Source: Enterobacter sp. JBIWA008
GTDB taxonomy: Bacteria; Pseudomonadota; Gammaproteobacteria; Enterobacterales; Enterobacteriaceae
DNA: 64,000 nt
Assembly (NCBI RefSeq): GCF_019968765.1
Contig: NZ_CP074149.1
Location: forward strand, 3,348,001-3,412,000
Direction: 5' to 3'
In this document: positions 31,424-40,911 of the stretch, in pieces
Position numbering within the stretch: position 1 is the first letter of the stretch
Layout: each line of letters begins with the position of its first letter
Notes under the pieces: model-generated
Seen by the model: the letters and a program-made list of their open reading frames with translations, nothing else
The model's database searches: none
Told to the model about the DNA's origin: nothing
Translations under genes and position numbers: made by a program

Positions 31424-32106
31424 AGGTCAGCCCTCTTCACACCCACGGAGTAGCGACGTTCGAGCAGAAGCAGCACACCATTGGAGACGGTCGTAAAGAC
31501 CAGATAAATCACGCCACAGACCACCGCAAAGTAGAACGGCTCCCAGGTGCTCTTGCCCGCCAACTGAGTCGCTTTCACAACGTCTTCCAGACCGAGCAGA
31601 GAGACCAGCGCTGTCGCTTTGAGGATAACCTGCCAGTTGTTGCCGATACCCGGCAGCGCGTAGCGCATCATGGCCGGGAACATAATCCGGCGAAACGTTT
31701 GTGAAGAGGTAAAACCAAATGCGGTTGCCGCCTCAATGTGGCCTTTCGGCACGGCCATGTAAGCGCCGCGGAAGGTTTCGGTGAAGTAGGCACCGTAGAT
31801 AAAACCGAGGGTAATAATACCGGCCACCATCGGGTCGATATCAATTTGTCCCAAGCCCATCGCGTCCGTTACGCTGTTCAGCGCAATCTGCAGACCGTAA
31901 AAGATAAGCAGCATCAGCACCAGATCGGGAACGCCGCGAATAAGCGTGGTGTAGCCTTCAAAAATCAGCGCCAGCGGTTTGTTAGCCGAAAGCTTCGCCC
32001 CTGCGCCTGCCAGACCTATCAGCACCGCCAGCACCACGGAGCTGATAGCCAGCTCAAGGGTGACAAGCGCGCCCTGTAAAATAACGCCAGAAAATCCGTA
32101 CAGCAT
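31420..32106 (-). CDS. hisQ: Histidine/lysine/arginine/ornithine ABC transporter permease HisQ
   Basis: 228-residue permease with an EAA-type coupling loop GHIEAATAFGFTSSQTFRRIMFPAMMRYALPG (about 130-160). Partner of HisM in the membrane. It is separated from hisJ by 88 bases containing a GC-rich hairpin. Confidence 0.96.
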   Translation of the reverse strand: MLYGFSGVILQGALVTLELAISSVVLAVLIGLAGAGAKLSANKPLALIFEGYTTLIRGVPDLVLMLLIFYGLQIALNSVTDAMGLGQIDIDPMVAGIITLGFIYGAYFTETFRGAYMAVPKGHIEAATAFGFTSSQTFRRIMFPAMMRYALPGIGNNWQVILKATALVSLLGLEDVVKATQLAGKSTWEPFYFAVVCGVIYLVFTTVSNGVLLLLERRYSVGVKRADL

Positions 32107-32150
32107 ACCGCGAGCCCTGTCGTATCGTGAGTGGTGGAACCGTGTCTTTT

Positions 32151-32171
32151 CCCCTCCCGCCGCGGGAGGGG
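32151..32171. repeat. GC-rich hairpin in the hisJ-hisQ gap
   Basis: Perfect 9-base arms CCCCTCCCG and CGGGAGGGG with a 3-base loop and no T run on the minus strand. It resembles the position of the REP hairpin in Salmonella hisJ-hisQ, which favours hisJ mRNA over the downstream genes. Confidence 0.7.
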
Positions 32172-32194
32172 CCGCACGTTATATGACGGGGCGA

Positions 32195-32977
32195 TTAGCC
32201 GCCGTAAACATTAAAATCAAAATACTTTTTCGCCAGCTTGTCGTACGTGCCGTCAGCGCGCATTTCAGCAAACGCTTTGTTCAGCGCCTCGCGCAGCTCG
32301 TTGTCTTCTTTGCGCAGGCCCATACCGGTGCCCACGCCAAACAGCTTCACGTCCTTAATGGACGGGCCGCCAAACTTATAATCTTTACCTACCGGCGTTT
32401 TCAGGAAGCCTTCGCTTGCCGCGACTTCATCCTGGAATGCCGCATCAATTCGGCCTGCCGTCAGGTCAGCGTAGATATTTTCCTGGCCCTGATAGGAGAC
32501 GATCTCAATCCCCTTCGGCGCCCAGTGTTCGTTGCCGTAGGTTTCCTGCGTGGTGCCCTGCAGCACGCCGACGCGTTTACCTTTCAGCGACTCCAGCGTT
32601 GGCTGAATGTCAGAAGCTTTAGCCACCACCAGACGAGAATCGGCCGCATAGAGTTTGTCGGTGAAGGCAATCTCCTGCTGGCGTTTTTCGGTGATGGAGA
32701 GCGAGGACATAATCACGTCGATTTTTTTCGCTTTCAGGGACGGGATCAGCGCATCCAGCGGGTTCTCAACGTAGGTACACTGTGCTTTGATACGTTTGCA
32801 CAGCTCGTTAGCCAGATCGATGTCAAAACCGACCAGTTCACCCTTTGAATTCTTCGATTCGAACGGCGCATAGGTTGGATCGGTACCAATGCGAATTTTC
32901 TGCGGTATGGCTGCGAATGCCGTGGTGGCGCTGGAAAACGCCAGTACCAGAGATAGTGACAACACGAGTTTTTTCAT
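32195..32977 (-). CDS. hisJ: Histidine-binding periplasmic protein
   Basis: Periplasmic receptor delivering L-histidine (and weakly arginine) to HisQMP2. A 22-residue Sec signal peptide ([22 protein letters not shown]) precedes mature [21 protein letters not shown]. The class 3 solute-binding signature [14 protein letters not shown] is near residue 55. 260 residues. The paralogue ArgT is encoded next door and matches closely through [15 protein letters not shown]. Confidence 0.97.
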   Translation of the reverse strand: MKKLVLSLSLVLAFSSATTAFAAIPQKIRIGTDPTYAPFESKNSKGELVGFDIDLANELCKRIKAQCTYVENPLDALIPSLKAKKIDVIMSSLSITEKRQQEIAFTDKLYAADSRLVVAKASDIQPTLESLKGKRVGVLQGTTQETYGNEHWAPKGIEIVSYQGQENIYADLTAGRIDAAFQDEVAASEGFLKTPVGKDYKFGGPSIKDVKLFGVGTGMGLRKEDNELREALNKAFAEMRADGTYDKLAKKYFDFNVYGG

Positions 32978-33091
32978 ATTTGTCCTCAACAAACTGTCTT
33001 CATACGGGATTTTTACGACGACGGGGTGGTGCTAATGTGCCATTAATCCCCTCTGTCAGGCAAAGATTAATGCCCTTCAGGCGGGAATTTT

Positions 33092-33116
33092 TGCATTATA
33101 AATGCGTAAGTATGCA
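33092..33116. promoter_or_regulatory. Candidate ArgR-box region upstream of hisJ
   Basis: Two overlapping dyads, TGCATTATAAATGC and TGCGTAAGTATGCA, resemble the AT-centred ARG box with TGMAT/ATKCA arms. ArgR controls this transport family in E. coli; the match here is imperfect, so this is tentative. Confidence 0.35.
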
Positions 33117-33169
33117 CAAAGCGATCCAATACAGTGCAATTAATGCACTGCATTGGGTCAAGCGCTCCC

Positions 33170-33194
33170 GTAACGCACCTTTGCGGTGCGTTAC
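33170..33194 (-). terminator. Hairpin after argT
   Basis: Perfect 10-base arms GTAACGCACC and GGTGCGTTAC with a 5-base loop, 9 bases past the argT stop. Without a T run it is a weak terminator or an mRNA-stabilising hairpin limiting readthrough into hisJ. Confidence 0.65.
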
Positions 33195-33203
33195 CGCCGG
33201 GTA

Positions 33204-33986
33204 TTATTCACCGTATACGTTGAAGTCGAAGTATTTCTTCGCCAGTTTGTCGTAAGTACCGTCTTTACGCAGCTCTGCAAAGGCTTTGTCAAAGGCGGCT
33301 TTCAGCTCGGTATCATCCTTACGCAGGCCAATACCGGTGCCGTCACCAAAGTATTTTTTGTCTTTCACCGACGGGCCAGCAAACGCGTAGTCTTTACCCG
33401 CAGGCTGTTTCAGGAAGCCTTCGCTCGCGGCGACTTCATCCTGGAATGCCGCATCCAGACGGCCTGCCGACAGGTCAGAGTAAATCAGATCCTGGTTCTG
33501 GTAAGCCACCACGTCTACGCCCTTCTCGCGCCAGTTAGCATTGGCATAACCTTCCTGCGTCGATCCCTGAAGCACGCCGACGTGCTTGCCTTTCAGCGAG
33601 TCGATGGTGGGCTTAATCGGGGAGCCTTTCGGCGCAATCAGGCGAGAATCCGCGGCGTAAAGCTTGTCAGAGAAGGCAATTTCCTGCTGACGTTTCTCAG
33701 TGATGGAGAGAGAAGAGATAATGGCGTCGATTTTCTTGGCTTTCAGCGACGGGATTAACGCGTCAAAGTCGCTGCCCACCCATGTGCATTTCACCGCAAT
33801 GCGTTTGCACATTTCATTTCCCAGATCGATATCAAACCCCACGAAATCGCCTTTCGCATCCTTGGAAGAGAATGGCGCGTAGGTTGCGTCTGTACCGATA
33901 CGAACCGTCTGTGGAAGCGCTGCGTAGCTACCTGCTGCCGCACTTAACCCCACGAGCAAAGACAGAGCCAGAACCGTCTTCTTCAT
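33204..33986 (-). CDS. argT: Lysine/arginine/ornithine-binding periplasmic protein
   Basis: LAO-binding receptor that shares the HisQMP2 membrane complex. Signal peptide [22 protein letters not shown], mature [21 protein letters not shown], 260 residues. The start at 33986 follows GAGGGTAA with good spacing; a longer in-frame extension reads through the C/A-rich leader and is not coding. The promoter region shows sigma-54 and NtrC motifs, and the leader a C/A-rich tract. Confidence 0.97.
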   Translation of the reverse strand: MKKTVLALSLLVGLSAAAGSYAALPQTVRIGTDATYAPFSSKDAKGDFVGFDIDLGNEMCKRIAVKCTWVGSDFDALIPSLKAKKIDAIISSLSITEKRQQEIAFSDKLYAADSRLIAPKGSPIKPTIDSLKGKHVGVLQGSTQEGYANANWREKGVDVVAYQNQDLIYSDLSAGRLDAAFQDEVAASEGFLKQPAGKDYAFAGPSVKDKKYFGDGTGIGLRKDDTELKAAFDKAFAELRKDGTYDKLAKKYFDFNVYGE

Positions 33987-34021
33987 ACATTTACCCTCAA
34001 GTACCGTGATTTTATTATGTA

Positions 34022-34048
34022 TTGTGTTGTGTGTTGTGTGTTGTGTTG
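34022..34048 (-). promoter_or_regulatory. C/A-rich tract in the argT leader (probable GcvB target)
   Basis: On the argT mRNA the leader reads as tandem CAACACA-type units for about 27 bases, roughly 35-60 bases before the start codon. In Salmonella the GU-rich R1 region of the small RNA GcvB binds C/A-rich elements in argT and other amino acid transporter mRNAs. The match by type is strong; binding here is inferred. Confidence 0.7.
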
Positions 34049-34060
34049 CAGGCTTCATCT

Positions 34061-34076
34061 TGCAGGTCTTATGCCA
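34061..34076 (-). promoter_or_regulatory. Sigma-54 promoter of argT
   Basis: The minus strand reads TGGCATAAGACCTGCA, with GG at -24 and GC at -12 ten bases apart, as required for RpoN. The predicted start, near 34050, gives a leader of about 64 bases. Nitrogen control of argT is known in Salmonella. Confidence 0.8.
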
Positions 34077-34262
34077 CATTGCCGTCTGGTCAAAACTTCG
34101 ACGTTAAATATGTTAATAAAACGTTGCGATATTGCCTTAATGGTGAAAGATAGCAGGTCTGCCGAACGAACCGGAAAGAGAAAAAGGGAAAAAACGAATT
34201 AAATGTCGAGGATATGATCGCCGTTGCATAATTGCCCTGAAACAGGGCAACGTCTCTTTTCA

Positions 34263-34279
34263 TGCACTCTGTTTGTGCA
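34263..34279. promoter_or_regulatory. Candidate NtrC enhancer site
   Basis: TGCAC-TCTGTTT-GTGCA is a 17-base dyad matching the outer arms of the NtrC consensus TGCAC-N7-GTGCA. It lies about 220 bases upstream of the predicted argT start, just past the ubiX stop. Confidence 0.65.
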
Positions 34280-34284
34280 CAGAA

Positions 34285-34854
34285 TCAGGCCCCTTGCCAG
34301 CGGGCGAAGAGATCTTCAGGCAGGTCGATGTCAAACTGATCCAGCACGCGGTTAACGGTCTGATTAATCACGTCATCCAGCGAGGTCGGGCGATGATAAA
34401 ACGCCGGTACCGGCGGCATGATGACGGCTCCAAGCTCGGCGGCCTGCGTCATTAAACGCAGGTGGCCGAGATGCAGCGGCGTTTCCCGCACGCACAGCAC
34501 CAGAGGACGACGCTCCTTCAGCACCACATCCGCCGCGCGCGTCACCAGGGTGTCGGTATAGCTGTTCACAATGCCGGAGAGCGTTTTAATTGAACAGGGC
34601 AGGATCACCATGCCGGCTGTTTTAAACGAGCCTGAGGAGATGCTGGCGGCGATATCACGGGCATCGTGAACCACATCCGCCAGTGCCTGAACATCGCGCA
34701 GGGAGAGATCGGTTTCCAGAGAGAGGGTCTGCCGCGCCGCCTGGCTCATCACCAGATGAGTCTCGACTTCCGCCACATTACGCAGAACCTGTAGCAGACG
34801 TACGCCGTAAATCGCGCCGCTGGCGCCGCTGAGCCCAACAATGAGTCGTTTCAT
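34285..34854 (-). CDS. ubiX: Flavin prenyltransferase UbiX
   Basis: Makes the prenylated FMN cofactor used by the decarboxylase UbiD in ubiquinone synthesis. 189 residues, flavodoxin-like fold with the FMN loop LIVGLSGASGAIYGVRLLQ at residues 3-21 and the SSGSFKTAGMVILPCSIKTLSGI segment near 85-107. The start at MKRLIVGLSG is chosen over an upstream ATG that would add 31 non-homologous residues. 89 bases after purF. Confidence 0.95.
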   Translation of the reverse strand: MKRLIVGLSGASGAIYGVRLLQVLRNVAEVETHLVMSQAARQTLSLETDLSLRDVQALADVVHDARDIAASISSGSFKTAGMVILPCSIKTLSGIVNSYTDTLVTRAADVVLKERRPLVLCVRETPLHLGHLRLMTQAAELGAVIMPPVPAFYHRPTSLDDVINQTVNRVLDQFDIDLPEDLFARWQGA

Positions 34855-34943
34855 GATTTTCGCCCTTACTGATTTCAGGGCAGACTGTGCAGGATTTTGT
34901 GGGGAGTTGCAAGTGAGGGCATAAGCCCTCACCTGCCTGTGAA

Positions 34944-36461
34944 TCAACCTTCGTTGTGCATCTCTAAGCTTTCGAGATCGTTCTGCAGCTGAACGGCTTT
35001 CGCATCGTCGTTGCGCAGCGAATCAAGATAGTCGAGGTACTGCTGGTCAACGTCTTTGGTCACGTAAATACCGTTGAACACGGAGCATTCAAACTGCTGA
35101 ATTTCCGGGTTCTCGGCACGCACCGCGTCGATGAGATCGTTCAGATCCTGGAAAATCAGGCCGTCGGCACCGATGATCTGGCGAATTTCATCCACTTCAC
35201 GGCCGTGAGCGATCAGCTCGTTGGCGGTTGGCATATCGATGCCGTACACGTTCGGGAAGCGAATCTCCGGCGCAGCAGAGGCCAGGTAAACTTTCTTCGC
35301 ACCCGCTTCGCGCGCCATCTCGATAATCTGCTCAGAGGTGGTGCCGCGAACGATGGAGTCATCCACCAGCAGAACGTTCTTGTCGCGGAATTCCGCGCGG
35401 TTGGCATTCAGCTTGCGGCGCACGGACTTACGGCGCAGATGCTGGCCCGGCATGATAAAGGTACGGCCAACGTAGCGGTTCTTCACGAAGCCCTGACGGT
35501 ATGGCTTGTCCAGAATGCGGGCGATCTCCAGCGCGATATCGCAGGAGGTTTCCGGGATAGGAATAACCACGTCGATATCGAGATCGTCCCACTCGCGGGC
35601 AATCTTCTCGCCGAGCTTCGTGCCCATGTTTACGCGCGCGCTGTAGACGGAAATCTTGTCGATGAAGGAATCCGGGCGGGCGAAGTAAACGTATTCAAAC
35701 AGGCACGGGTTACTGACCGGGTTATCGGCACACTGGCGGGTAAACAGCTGGCCCTTCTCGGTGATATAGACCGCTTCGCCCGGCGCAACGTCACGCAGGA
35801 ACTCGAAGCCCAGGGTATCCAGCGCCACGCTCTCAGAGGCAACCATGTATTCGGTACGGCCATCGCCAAGATCGCGTTTGCCGAGCACCAGTGGACGAAT
35901 GCCGTTTGGATCGCGGAAGGCAACCATACCGTGACCGATGATCATCGCCACGCAGGCATACGCGCCGCGGATCTGGCGGTTTGTCGCGGCAATGGCAGCA
36001 AAGATGTTGTCTGCTTCCAGCGGATAGTGACGGAAGTTATCCAGCTCGCTGGCGAACACATTGAGCAGGATTTCAGAATCAGAGGTGGTGTTAATGTGGC
36101 GACGTTTCTCTTCGAACAGCTTTTTACGCAGCTCATGCGCGTTGGTCAGGTTGCCGTTGTGAGCAAGGGTGATGCCATACGGTGAGTTGACGTAGAAAGG
36201 CTGTGCCTCAGAGGCGCTGGAACTGCCAGCAGTAGGATAACGAACGTGACCGATCCCCATATTACCTTGCAGACGCTGCATATGGCGGGCTTCAAACACA
36301 TCGTTTACCAGGCCGTTCGCCTTGCGTAAACGGAAGCAGTTGTTTGCATCAATGGTGATGATACCCGCAGCATCCTGCCCACGGTGCTGAAGCACCGTTA
36401 ACGCGTCATAAATCGACTGGTTTACCGGCATGAAACCGGCGATACCGACAATACCGCACAT
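34944..36461 (-). CDS. purF: Amidophosphoribosyltransferase
   Basis: First committed enzyme of purine synthesis: PRPP plus glutamine to phosphoribosylamine. The N-terminal Ntn glutaminase has the nucleophile C2 ([10 protein letters not shown]); the phosphoribosyltransferase domain has the PRPP loop [17 protein letters not shown] near 365-380. 505 residues. It lies in the cvpA-purF-ubiX operon behind a PurR operator. Confidence 0.97.
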   Translation of the reverse strand: MCGIVGIAGFMPVNQSIYDALTVLQHRGQDAAGIITIDANNCFRLRKANGLVNDVFEARHMQRLQGNMGIGHVRYPTAGSSSASEAQPFYVNSPYGITLAHNGNLTNAHELRKKLFEEKRRHINTTSDSEILLNVFASELDNFRHYPLEADNIFAAIAATNRQIRGAYACVAMIIGHGMVAFRDPNGIRPLVLGKRDLGDGRTEYMVASESVALDTLGFEFLRDVAPGEAVYITEKGQLFTRQCADNPVSNPCLFEYVYFARPDSFIDKISVYSARVNMGTKLGEKIAREWDDLDIDVVIPIPETSCDIALEIARILDKPYRQGFVKNRYVGRTFIMPGQHLRRKSVRRKLNANRAEFRDKNVLLVDDSIVRGTTSEQIIEMAREAGAKKVYLASAAPEIRFPNVYGIDMPTANELIAHGREVDEIRQIIGADGLIFQDLNDLIDAVRAENPEIQQFECSVFNGIYVTKDVDQQYLDYLDSLRNDDAKAVQLQNDLESLEMHNEG

Positions 36462-36494
36462 TCGTCTTTTCCTCGTTAAGCCACATCTCAGGGT

Positions 36495-36983
36495 TTATGC
36501 CCTGGGCAAAAAACTCGACGAGCTTTGCAGATAGTCAAAGAACCATCTGATGATGAAGCTGAACTCTGGAATGAGCTGCGATTTTTGCCAGTCTTCGCTT
36601 TTGGAGAACCCGGTAAAGGTATCCAGGAAGAACAGGATCGCGGCCACAATCAGCACGCCTCGTAATGCCCCGAAACAGATCCCGAGCACCCTGTCCGTTC
36701 CTGACAGACCGGTTTTCTCGACCAGCTGACCTATCACATAATTCACGATAGCGCCGACAATCAGCGTTGCGATAAACAGCACCGCAATGGCAATTCCGTT
36801 TCGGACCAGTTCATCTTCAAAGCCCGTGAACCAGACAGACAGGTAAGTGTAGTAATGACTGGCAACAAAGAAAGCACAACCCCAGGTTACCAGCGATAAC
36901 GCTTCACGAACAAAGCCACGGATCAGGCTAACCAGACAGGAAAAACCAATCACCGCAATGATGGCGTAATCAATCCAGACCAT
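36495..36983 (-). CDS. cvpA: Colicin V production protein CvpA
   Basis: 162-residue inner-membrane protein with four hydrophobic helices (from IDYAIIAVIGFSCLVSLIRG). Needed for colicin V production and reported to affect envelope homeostasis; molecular role unclear. The start MVWIDYAI at 36983 is chosen over an upstream frame of 41 residues lacking homology. Just upstream of purF. Confidence 0.95.
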   Translation of the reverse strand: MVWIDYAIIAVIGFSCLVSLIRGFVREALSLVTWGCAFFVASHYYTYLSVWFTGFEDELVRNGIAIAVLFIATLIVGAIVNYVIGQLVEKTGLSGTDRVLGICFGALRGVLIVAAILFFLDTFTGFSKSEDWQKSQLIPEFSFIIRWFFDYLQSSSSFLPRA

Positions 36984-37039
36984 ATGTGTCCCACGATTTA
37001 ACGCCCTGTCATCCAGTTCGGGGCGAATTCTAACAGAAA

Positions 37040-37055
37040 AAGAAAACGTTTGCGT
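37040..37055. promoter_or_regulatory. PurR operator of cvpA-purF
   Basis: On the minus strand ACGCAAACGTTTTCTT, a near-ideal 16-base PurR box. It lies 57 bases before the cvpA start and would repress the operon in excess purine, as in E. coli. Confidence 0.88.
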
Positions 37056-37080
37056 AGGGATTTCCTTCCCGCGCGTAAAT

Positions 37081-37110
37081 AAAAAAGGCGCTGAAAAAAT
37101 GTTCAACGCC
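37081..37110 (-). terminator. Terminator of the accD-folC-dedD group
   Basis: On the minus strand arms GGCGTTGAA and TTCAGCGCC are followed by six T residues, about 40 bases after the dedD stop. Confidence 0.85.
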
Positions 37111-37148
37111 GTGGCTTATCGCCTCTCTCTTTAAGGAGCAGGTCGTAC

Positions 37149-37835
37149 TTAGTTCGCGCTGTAGCCCATCACCACACCGCTCAGGCCGGAGATCTGCTTC
37201 AGCTCACCGAGTGAACCTTTAAGCTTATCTTTGGACGCTTCTGGCCCCACGAGGATACGGGTAATTTTACCCTGTACCGGCGTGGAAGGTGAAGTGTAAA
37301 CACGATATCCCGCACTGCGCAGTTTGCTCACAACCTCGTTGACCTTATCGGCGTTTTTCAGCGCGCCCAGCTGTACAACGTAGGCTTTACCGGTCGGTGC
37401 CGCGTCTTGTTTCGCCGGCGGTGGCGTTTCTGAGGCTGCAGCCAGTTGCTCAGCCGCTTTATCCCGCTGCGGTTTCGGCTGCGGCTTCTCAACCGGCTTC
37501 GGTTTTTCAACCGGTTTAGGCTGCTCTACCGGCACCGGATCGATGTCGCTGCTGCTCGCTGCCGCCAGGCGAGACGGATCGAGCGACGGTGCGGCGGCAT
37601 CGCCTGCACGCACCTCTTCCGCCGCCCCTTCCGGAGGCTGGGCAGGAAGCGCCTGCGTCGCCGCTGGCAGCATATCCGGCTCGTCGCGGTCACCCGGTTT
37701 CGGCACCAGCGGAATAGCGGCAAACTCATCCTGATAATGCTTTTTCTGCCCGTCGAGCAGACCCGGGAGAATAATCACCCCGAGCGCGACCAGCACAATG
37801 GTTCCTGTTAAACGGTTCTGAAACTTACTCGCCAC
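37149..37835 (-). CDS. dedD: Cell division protein DedD (SPOR domain)
   Basis: 228-residue septal protein. A short cytoplasmic N terminus and one membrane helix (TGTIVLVALGVIILPGLLDG, about 10-29) precede a proline/lysine-rich periplasmic linker (VEKPKPVEKPQPKPQRDK, near 110) and a C-terminal SPOR domain (AYVVQLGALKNADKVNEVV onward) that binds denuded septal peptidoglycan. It overlaps the folC end by 11 bases. Confidence 0.95.
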   Translation of the reverse strand: MASKFQNRLTGTIVLVALGVIILPGLLDGQKKHYQDEFAAIPLVPKPGDRDEPDMLPAATQALPAQPPEGAAEEVRAGDAAAPSLDPSRLAAASSSDIDPVPVEQPKPVEKPKPVEKPQPKPQRDKAAEQLAAASETPPPAKQDAAPTGKAYVVQLGALKNADKVNEVVSKLRSAGYRVYTSPSTPVQGKITRILVGPEASKDKLKGSLGELKQISGLSGVVMGYSAN

Positions 37836-39093
37836 CGGTTCTCCCCGCGTCCATCACTTCCATGACATGTGCCACCGTGTGGAATGAACCACACACCAGC
37901 ACGGTATCTTCTGGTTTAGCATCCGCCATCGCGGCATGCCAGGCCTGAGCCACGCTGCTATAGATTGCGCCTTTGCCGAGATGTTCCATCAGCTGCTCGG
38001 CCGTCGCGCCGCGCGGCCCTTCCAGAGGAGCACAATACCAGCTATCGACCACACTCTCCATGCAGGCCAGCGTCCCCCCGATATCTTTATCATGAAGCAT
38101 ACCGATTACCGCCAGCACGCGCCCGGTTTTTGGTAACGATTTGAGACGTCCCGCGAGATACGCCGCCGCATGCGGGTTGTGTGCCACGTCCAGAATCAGG
38201 CGCGGCGACTCGCTGACAATCTGGAAACGCCCGGGCAGAATTGCGCTCTGAATGCCGTCGCGGATTGCCCGCTCGCTCACCGCTAATCCGCTGGCGCGCA
38301 GTGCCGCCAGCGCGGTGGCTGCGTTCGGCTGCGGCACCTGCGGCAGCGGCAGGTTGTCCAGCGCGCCCTGCGCATCGCTAAAGCGCCAGACGTTATCCTG
38401 AACCTCATACAGCCAGTCAACGCCACGGCGCAGCAGACGCGCGCCCTTCTCGTTTGCCACGTCAGCAATGGTGTACGGCATATCCGGTTCGCCGACCACG
38501 GCGGGTTTATTTGCGCGGAAAATACCGGCCTTCTCGCGGCCAATGCTTTCACGATCCGGTCCCAGCCAGTCTATATGGTCCAGCGCGATGCTGGTGACCA
38601 CCGCCACGTCCGCATCCACCATATTGGTCGCATCAAGACGTCCGCCGAGGCCGACCTCAAGGATCACCACATCCAGCTGCGCCTGTTTGAACAGCCACAG
38701 CGCCGACAGGGTGCCGTATTCAAAATAGGTTAATGAGATCTCACCGCGCGCGGCTTCAATTTCCGCAAACGACGCCGTATGTGCCGATTCCGGCAGCTCG
38801 CTGTTCTGCACGCGAACCCGCTCGGTGTAGCGAACCAGGTGTGGAGAGCTGTAAACGCCTACCCTGTACCCCGCCGCCATCAGGACGGATTCCAGCGTGC
38901 GGCAGGTGGTGCCTTTACCGTTGGTGCCCGCGACCGTAAACACGAAAGGCGCCGGTTTGAGCACATCAAGACGCGCGGCGACCTGGCTTACGCGCTCAAG
39001 CCCCATATCGATGGTTTTACTGTGCAGGTTTTCCAGATAAGAAAGCCACGCGGCCAGGGGCGACGTGGCTAGGGGAATGCTTTTATTTTCCAT
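37825..39093 (-). CDS. folC: Bifunctional dihydrofolate/folylpolyglutamate synthase
   Basis: Mur-ligase-like enzyme joining dihydropteroate to glutamate and adding further glutamates to folates. P-loop VAGTNGKGTTCRTLE near residues 54-68, conserved LEVGLGGRLDATN near 147-159 and C-terminal domain DVAHNPHAA near 305. 422 residues. It follows accD by about 70 bases. Confidence 0.96.
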   Translation of the reverse strand: MENKSIPLATSPLAAWLSYLENLHSKTIDMGLERVSQVAARLDVLKPAPFVFTVAGTNGKGTTCRTLESVLMAAGYRVGVYSSPHLVRYTERVRVQNSELPESAHTASFAEIEAARGEISLTYFEYGTLSALWLFKQAQLDVVILEVGLGGRLDATNMVDADVAVVTSIALDHIDWLGPDRESIGREKAGIFRANKPAVVGEPDMPYTIADVANEKGARLLRRGVDWLYEVQDNVWRFSDAQGALDNLPLPQVPQPNAATALAALRASGLAVSERAIRDGIQSAILPGRFQIVSESPRLILDVAHNPHAAAYLAGRLKSLPKTGRVLAVIGMLHDKDIGGTLACMESVVDSWYCAPLEGPRGATAEQLMEHLGKGAIYSSVAQAWHAAMADAKPEDTVLVCGSFHTVAHVMEVMDAGRTGGE

Positions 39094-39163
39094 AATGCCC
39101 GGTTGTCATTAACAGATTAGAAAGCAAAAGGGCAGCGCCAACCGGCCCTGCCCTTTTCAGTTA

Positions 39164-40069
39164 TCAGGCCTCGGGTTCCTGATCCGGTACCACCACGCCT
39201 TCGCGCGGCTCATCCGGGTTCGGCGCTGGCAGATTCATCAGCTTCGCCAGGATGCTCGCCAGCTTCAGGCGCATTTCCGGACGGCGGACGATCATGTCGA
39301 TGGCGCCTTTCTCAATGAGGAACTCACTGCGCTGGAAGCCCGGCGGCAGTTTTTCACGAACGGTCTGCTCGATAACGCGAGGACCCGCGAAGCCGATCAG
39401 CGCTTTTGGCTCAGCGATGTTCAGATCGCCCAGCATCGCGAAGCTCGCGGAGACGCCGCCCATGGTTGGGTCGGTCAGCACGGAGATATACGGCAGACCG
39501 CGCTCCTGCATTTTCGCCAGCGCAGCAGAGGTTTTTGCCATCTGCATCAGCGACATCAGCGCTTCCTGCATACGCGCACCGCCGGAGGCAGAGAAGCAGA
39601 TCAGCGGACAGTTGTCTTCCAACGCCTGCTCAACGGCACGCACGAAGCGCGCACCGACCACGGAGCCCATTGAGCCCCCCATAAAGGAGAACTCAAACGC
39701 AGCGGCAACAACCGGCATCTCATGCAGGGTGCCCTTCATAACGATCAGCGCGTCTTTCTCGCCGGTCTCTTTCTGCGCAGAGGCCAGACGATCTTTGTAT
39801 TTTTTGGAATCGCGGAACTTCAGCACGTCTTTTGGCTCGAGTTCGCTACCCAGCTCTACCAGAGAGCCTTCGTCCAGCAGGCTATGCAGGCGGTTGCGCG
39901 CCGACATACGCATATGGTGGTCACACTTCGGACACACCTCAAGGTTGCGTTCCAGCTCTGCGCGATACAGAACCTGACCGCAGCTATCACACTTCGTCCA
40001 TACCCCTTCAGGAATGCTCGCTTTGCGAGTCGGGGTAATGTTGCTTTTAATTCGTTCAATCCAGCTCAT
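39164..40069 (-). CDS. accD: Acetyl-CoA carboxylase carboxyltransferase subunit beta
   Basis: Beta subunit of the carboxyltransferase that makes malonyl-CoA, the first step of fatty acid synthesis. The zinc ribbon is C27-X2-C30-X15-C46-X2-C49; the crotonase-like carboxyltransferase fold follows, with [14 protein letters not shown] and [18 protein letters not shown]. Start [10 protein letters not shown] gives 301 residues, close to the E. coli length. Confidence 0.97.
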   Translation of the reverse strand: MSWIERIKSNITPTRKASIPEGVWTKCDSCGQVLYRAELERNLEVCPKCDHHMRMSARNRLHSLLDEGSLVELGSELEPKDVLKFRDSKKYKDRLASAQKETGEKDALIVMKGTLHEMPVVAAAFEFSFMGGSMGSVVGARFVRAVEQALEDNCPLICFSASGGARMQEALMSLMQMAKTSAALAKMQERGLPYISVLTDPTMGGVSASFAMLGDLNIAEPKALIGFAGPRVIEQTVREKLPPGFQRSEFLIEKGAIDMIVRRPEMRLKLASILAKLMNLPAPNPDEPREGVVVPDQEPEA

Positions 40070-40223
40070 TGATAACCTTTCTGCCTGAACCTGGTCGTAT
40101 GCCAGTTTTGCTATAAGAGGCGAATAATGCCATTTTTGCCTCCAACAGACCATGAATGTTGCACATTAAAACATAACAGCCCGAAACTTTGGATAAAAAA
40201 GTGGTCGAACCGCCAGCGTGCAT

Positions 40224-40883
40224 TTACTTCGCTTGCTTTGCCGCCGCGCGTTTGTGACGAATAATCTCGATAACGCCAGGCAGTACGGAAAGCACAATAA
40301 TCGCTACAATCAGTAACTTAAGGTTTTCCTGAACCACCGGCAAGTCGCCAAACAGGTAGCCTGCATAGGTAAACAACAGCACCCACAGCAGCGCACCCAC
40401 GACGTTATACATCGCAAAATGACGATAGGACATATGCCCCATTCCCGCCACAAACGGTGCAAATGTGCGCACAATAGGCACAAAACGCGCAAGGATAATG
40501 GTTTTTCCGCCATGGCGTTCATAGAACGCATGGGTTTTATCTAAATAGCTGCGACGGAAAATTTTCGAATCAGGATTGCTGAACAAGCGCTCACCGAACA
40601 CTCGTCCAATCGTATAGTTGACCGCGTCACCGACAATAGCGGCAATCACCATCAGCACAACCATTAGATGCACGTTCAGATCGTTAGTGGGTAACGCCGA
40701 TAACGCCCCGGCAACGAACAGCAGTGAATCCCCTGGCAGGAATGGGGTAACGACCAGACCGGTTTCACAGAACAAAATGAGGAACAGAATGGCATACACC
40801 CAGACGCCATACTGCGCGACCAGCTCCGCCAGGTGAACATCAATATGCAGAATGAAATCAATCAGAAAACGTATTACGTCCAT
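40224..40883 (-). CDS. dedA: DedA family membrane protein
   Basis: 219-residue DedA/SNARE-associated (VTT) family protein; these act in envelope homeostasis and probably lipid-carrier recycling. The motif [24 protein letters not shown] (near 38-61) and the [21 protein letters not shown] segment near 130-150 are hallmark sequences. Several membrane helices. It follows truA in the same direction. Confidence 0.94.
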   Translation of the reverse strand: MDVIRFLIDFILHIDVHLAELVAQYGVWVYAILFLILFCETGLVVTPFLPGDSLLFVAGALSALPTNDLNVHLMVVLMVIAAIVGDAVNYTIGRVFGERLFSNPDSKIFRRSYLDKTHAFYERHGGKTIILARFVPIVRTFAPFVAGMGHMSYRHFAMYNVVGALLWVLLFTYAGYLFGDLPVVQENLKLLIVAIIVLSVLPGVIEIIRHKRAAAKQAK

Positions 40884-40911
40884 ATTGTCTAAGCCCTAAT
40901 TGCACCTTTGT

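Noticed and set aside
33987..34079. N-terminal extension of ArgT reading [17 protein letters not shown]
   Set aside because: It translates the C/A-rich leader and precedes a normal signal peptide with its own ribosome site; it would destroy the signal sequence position.
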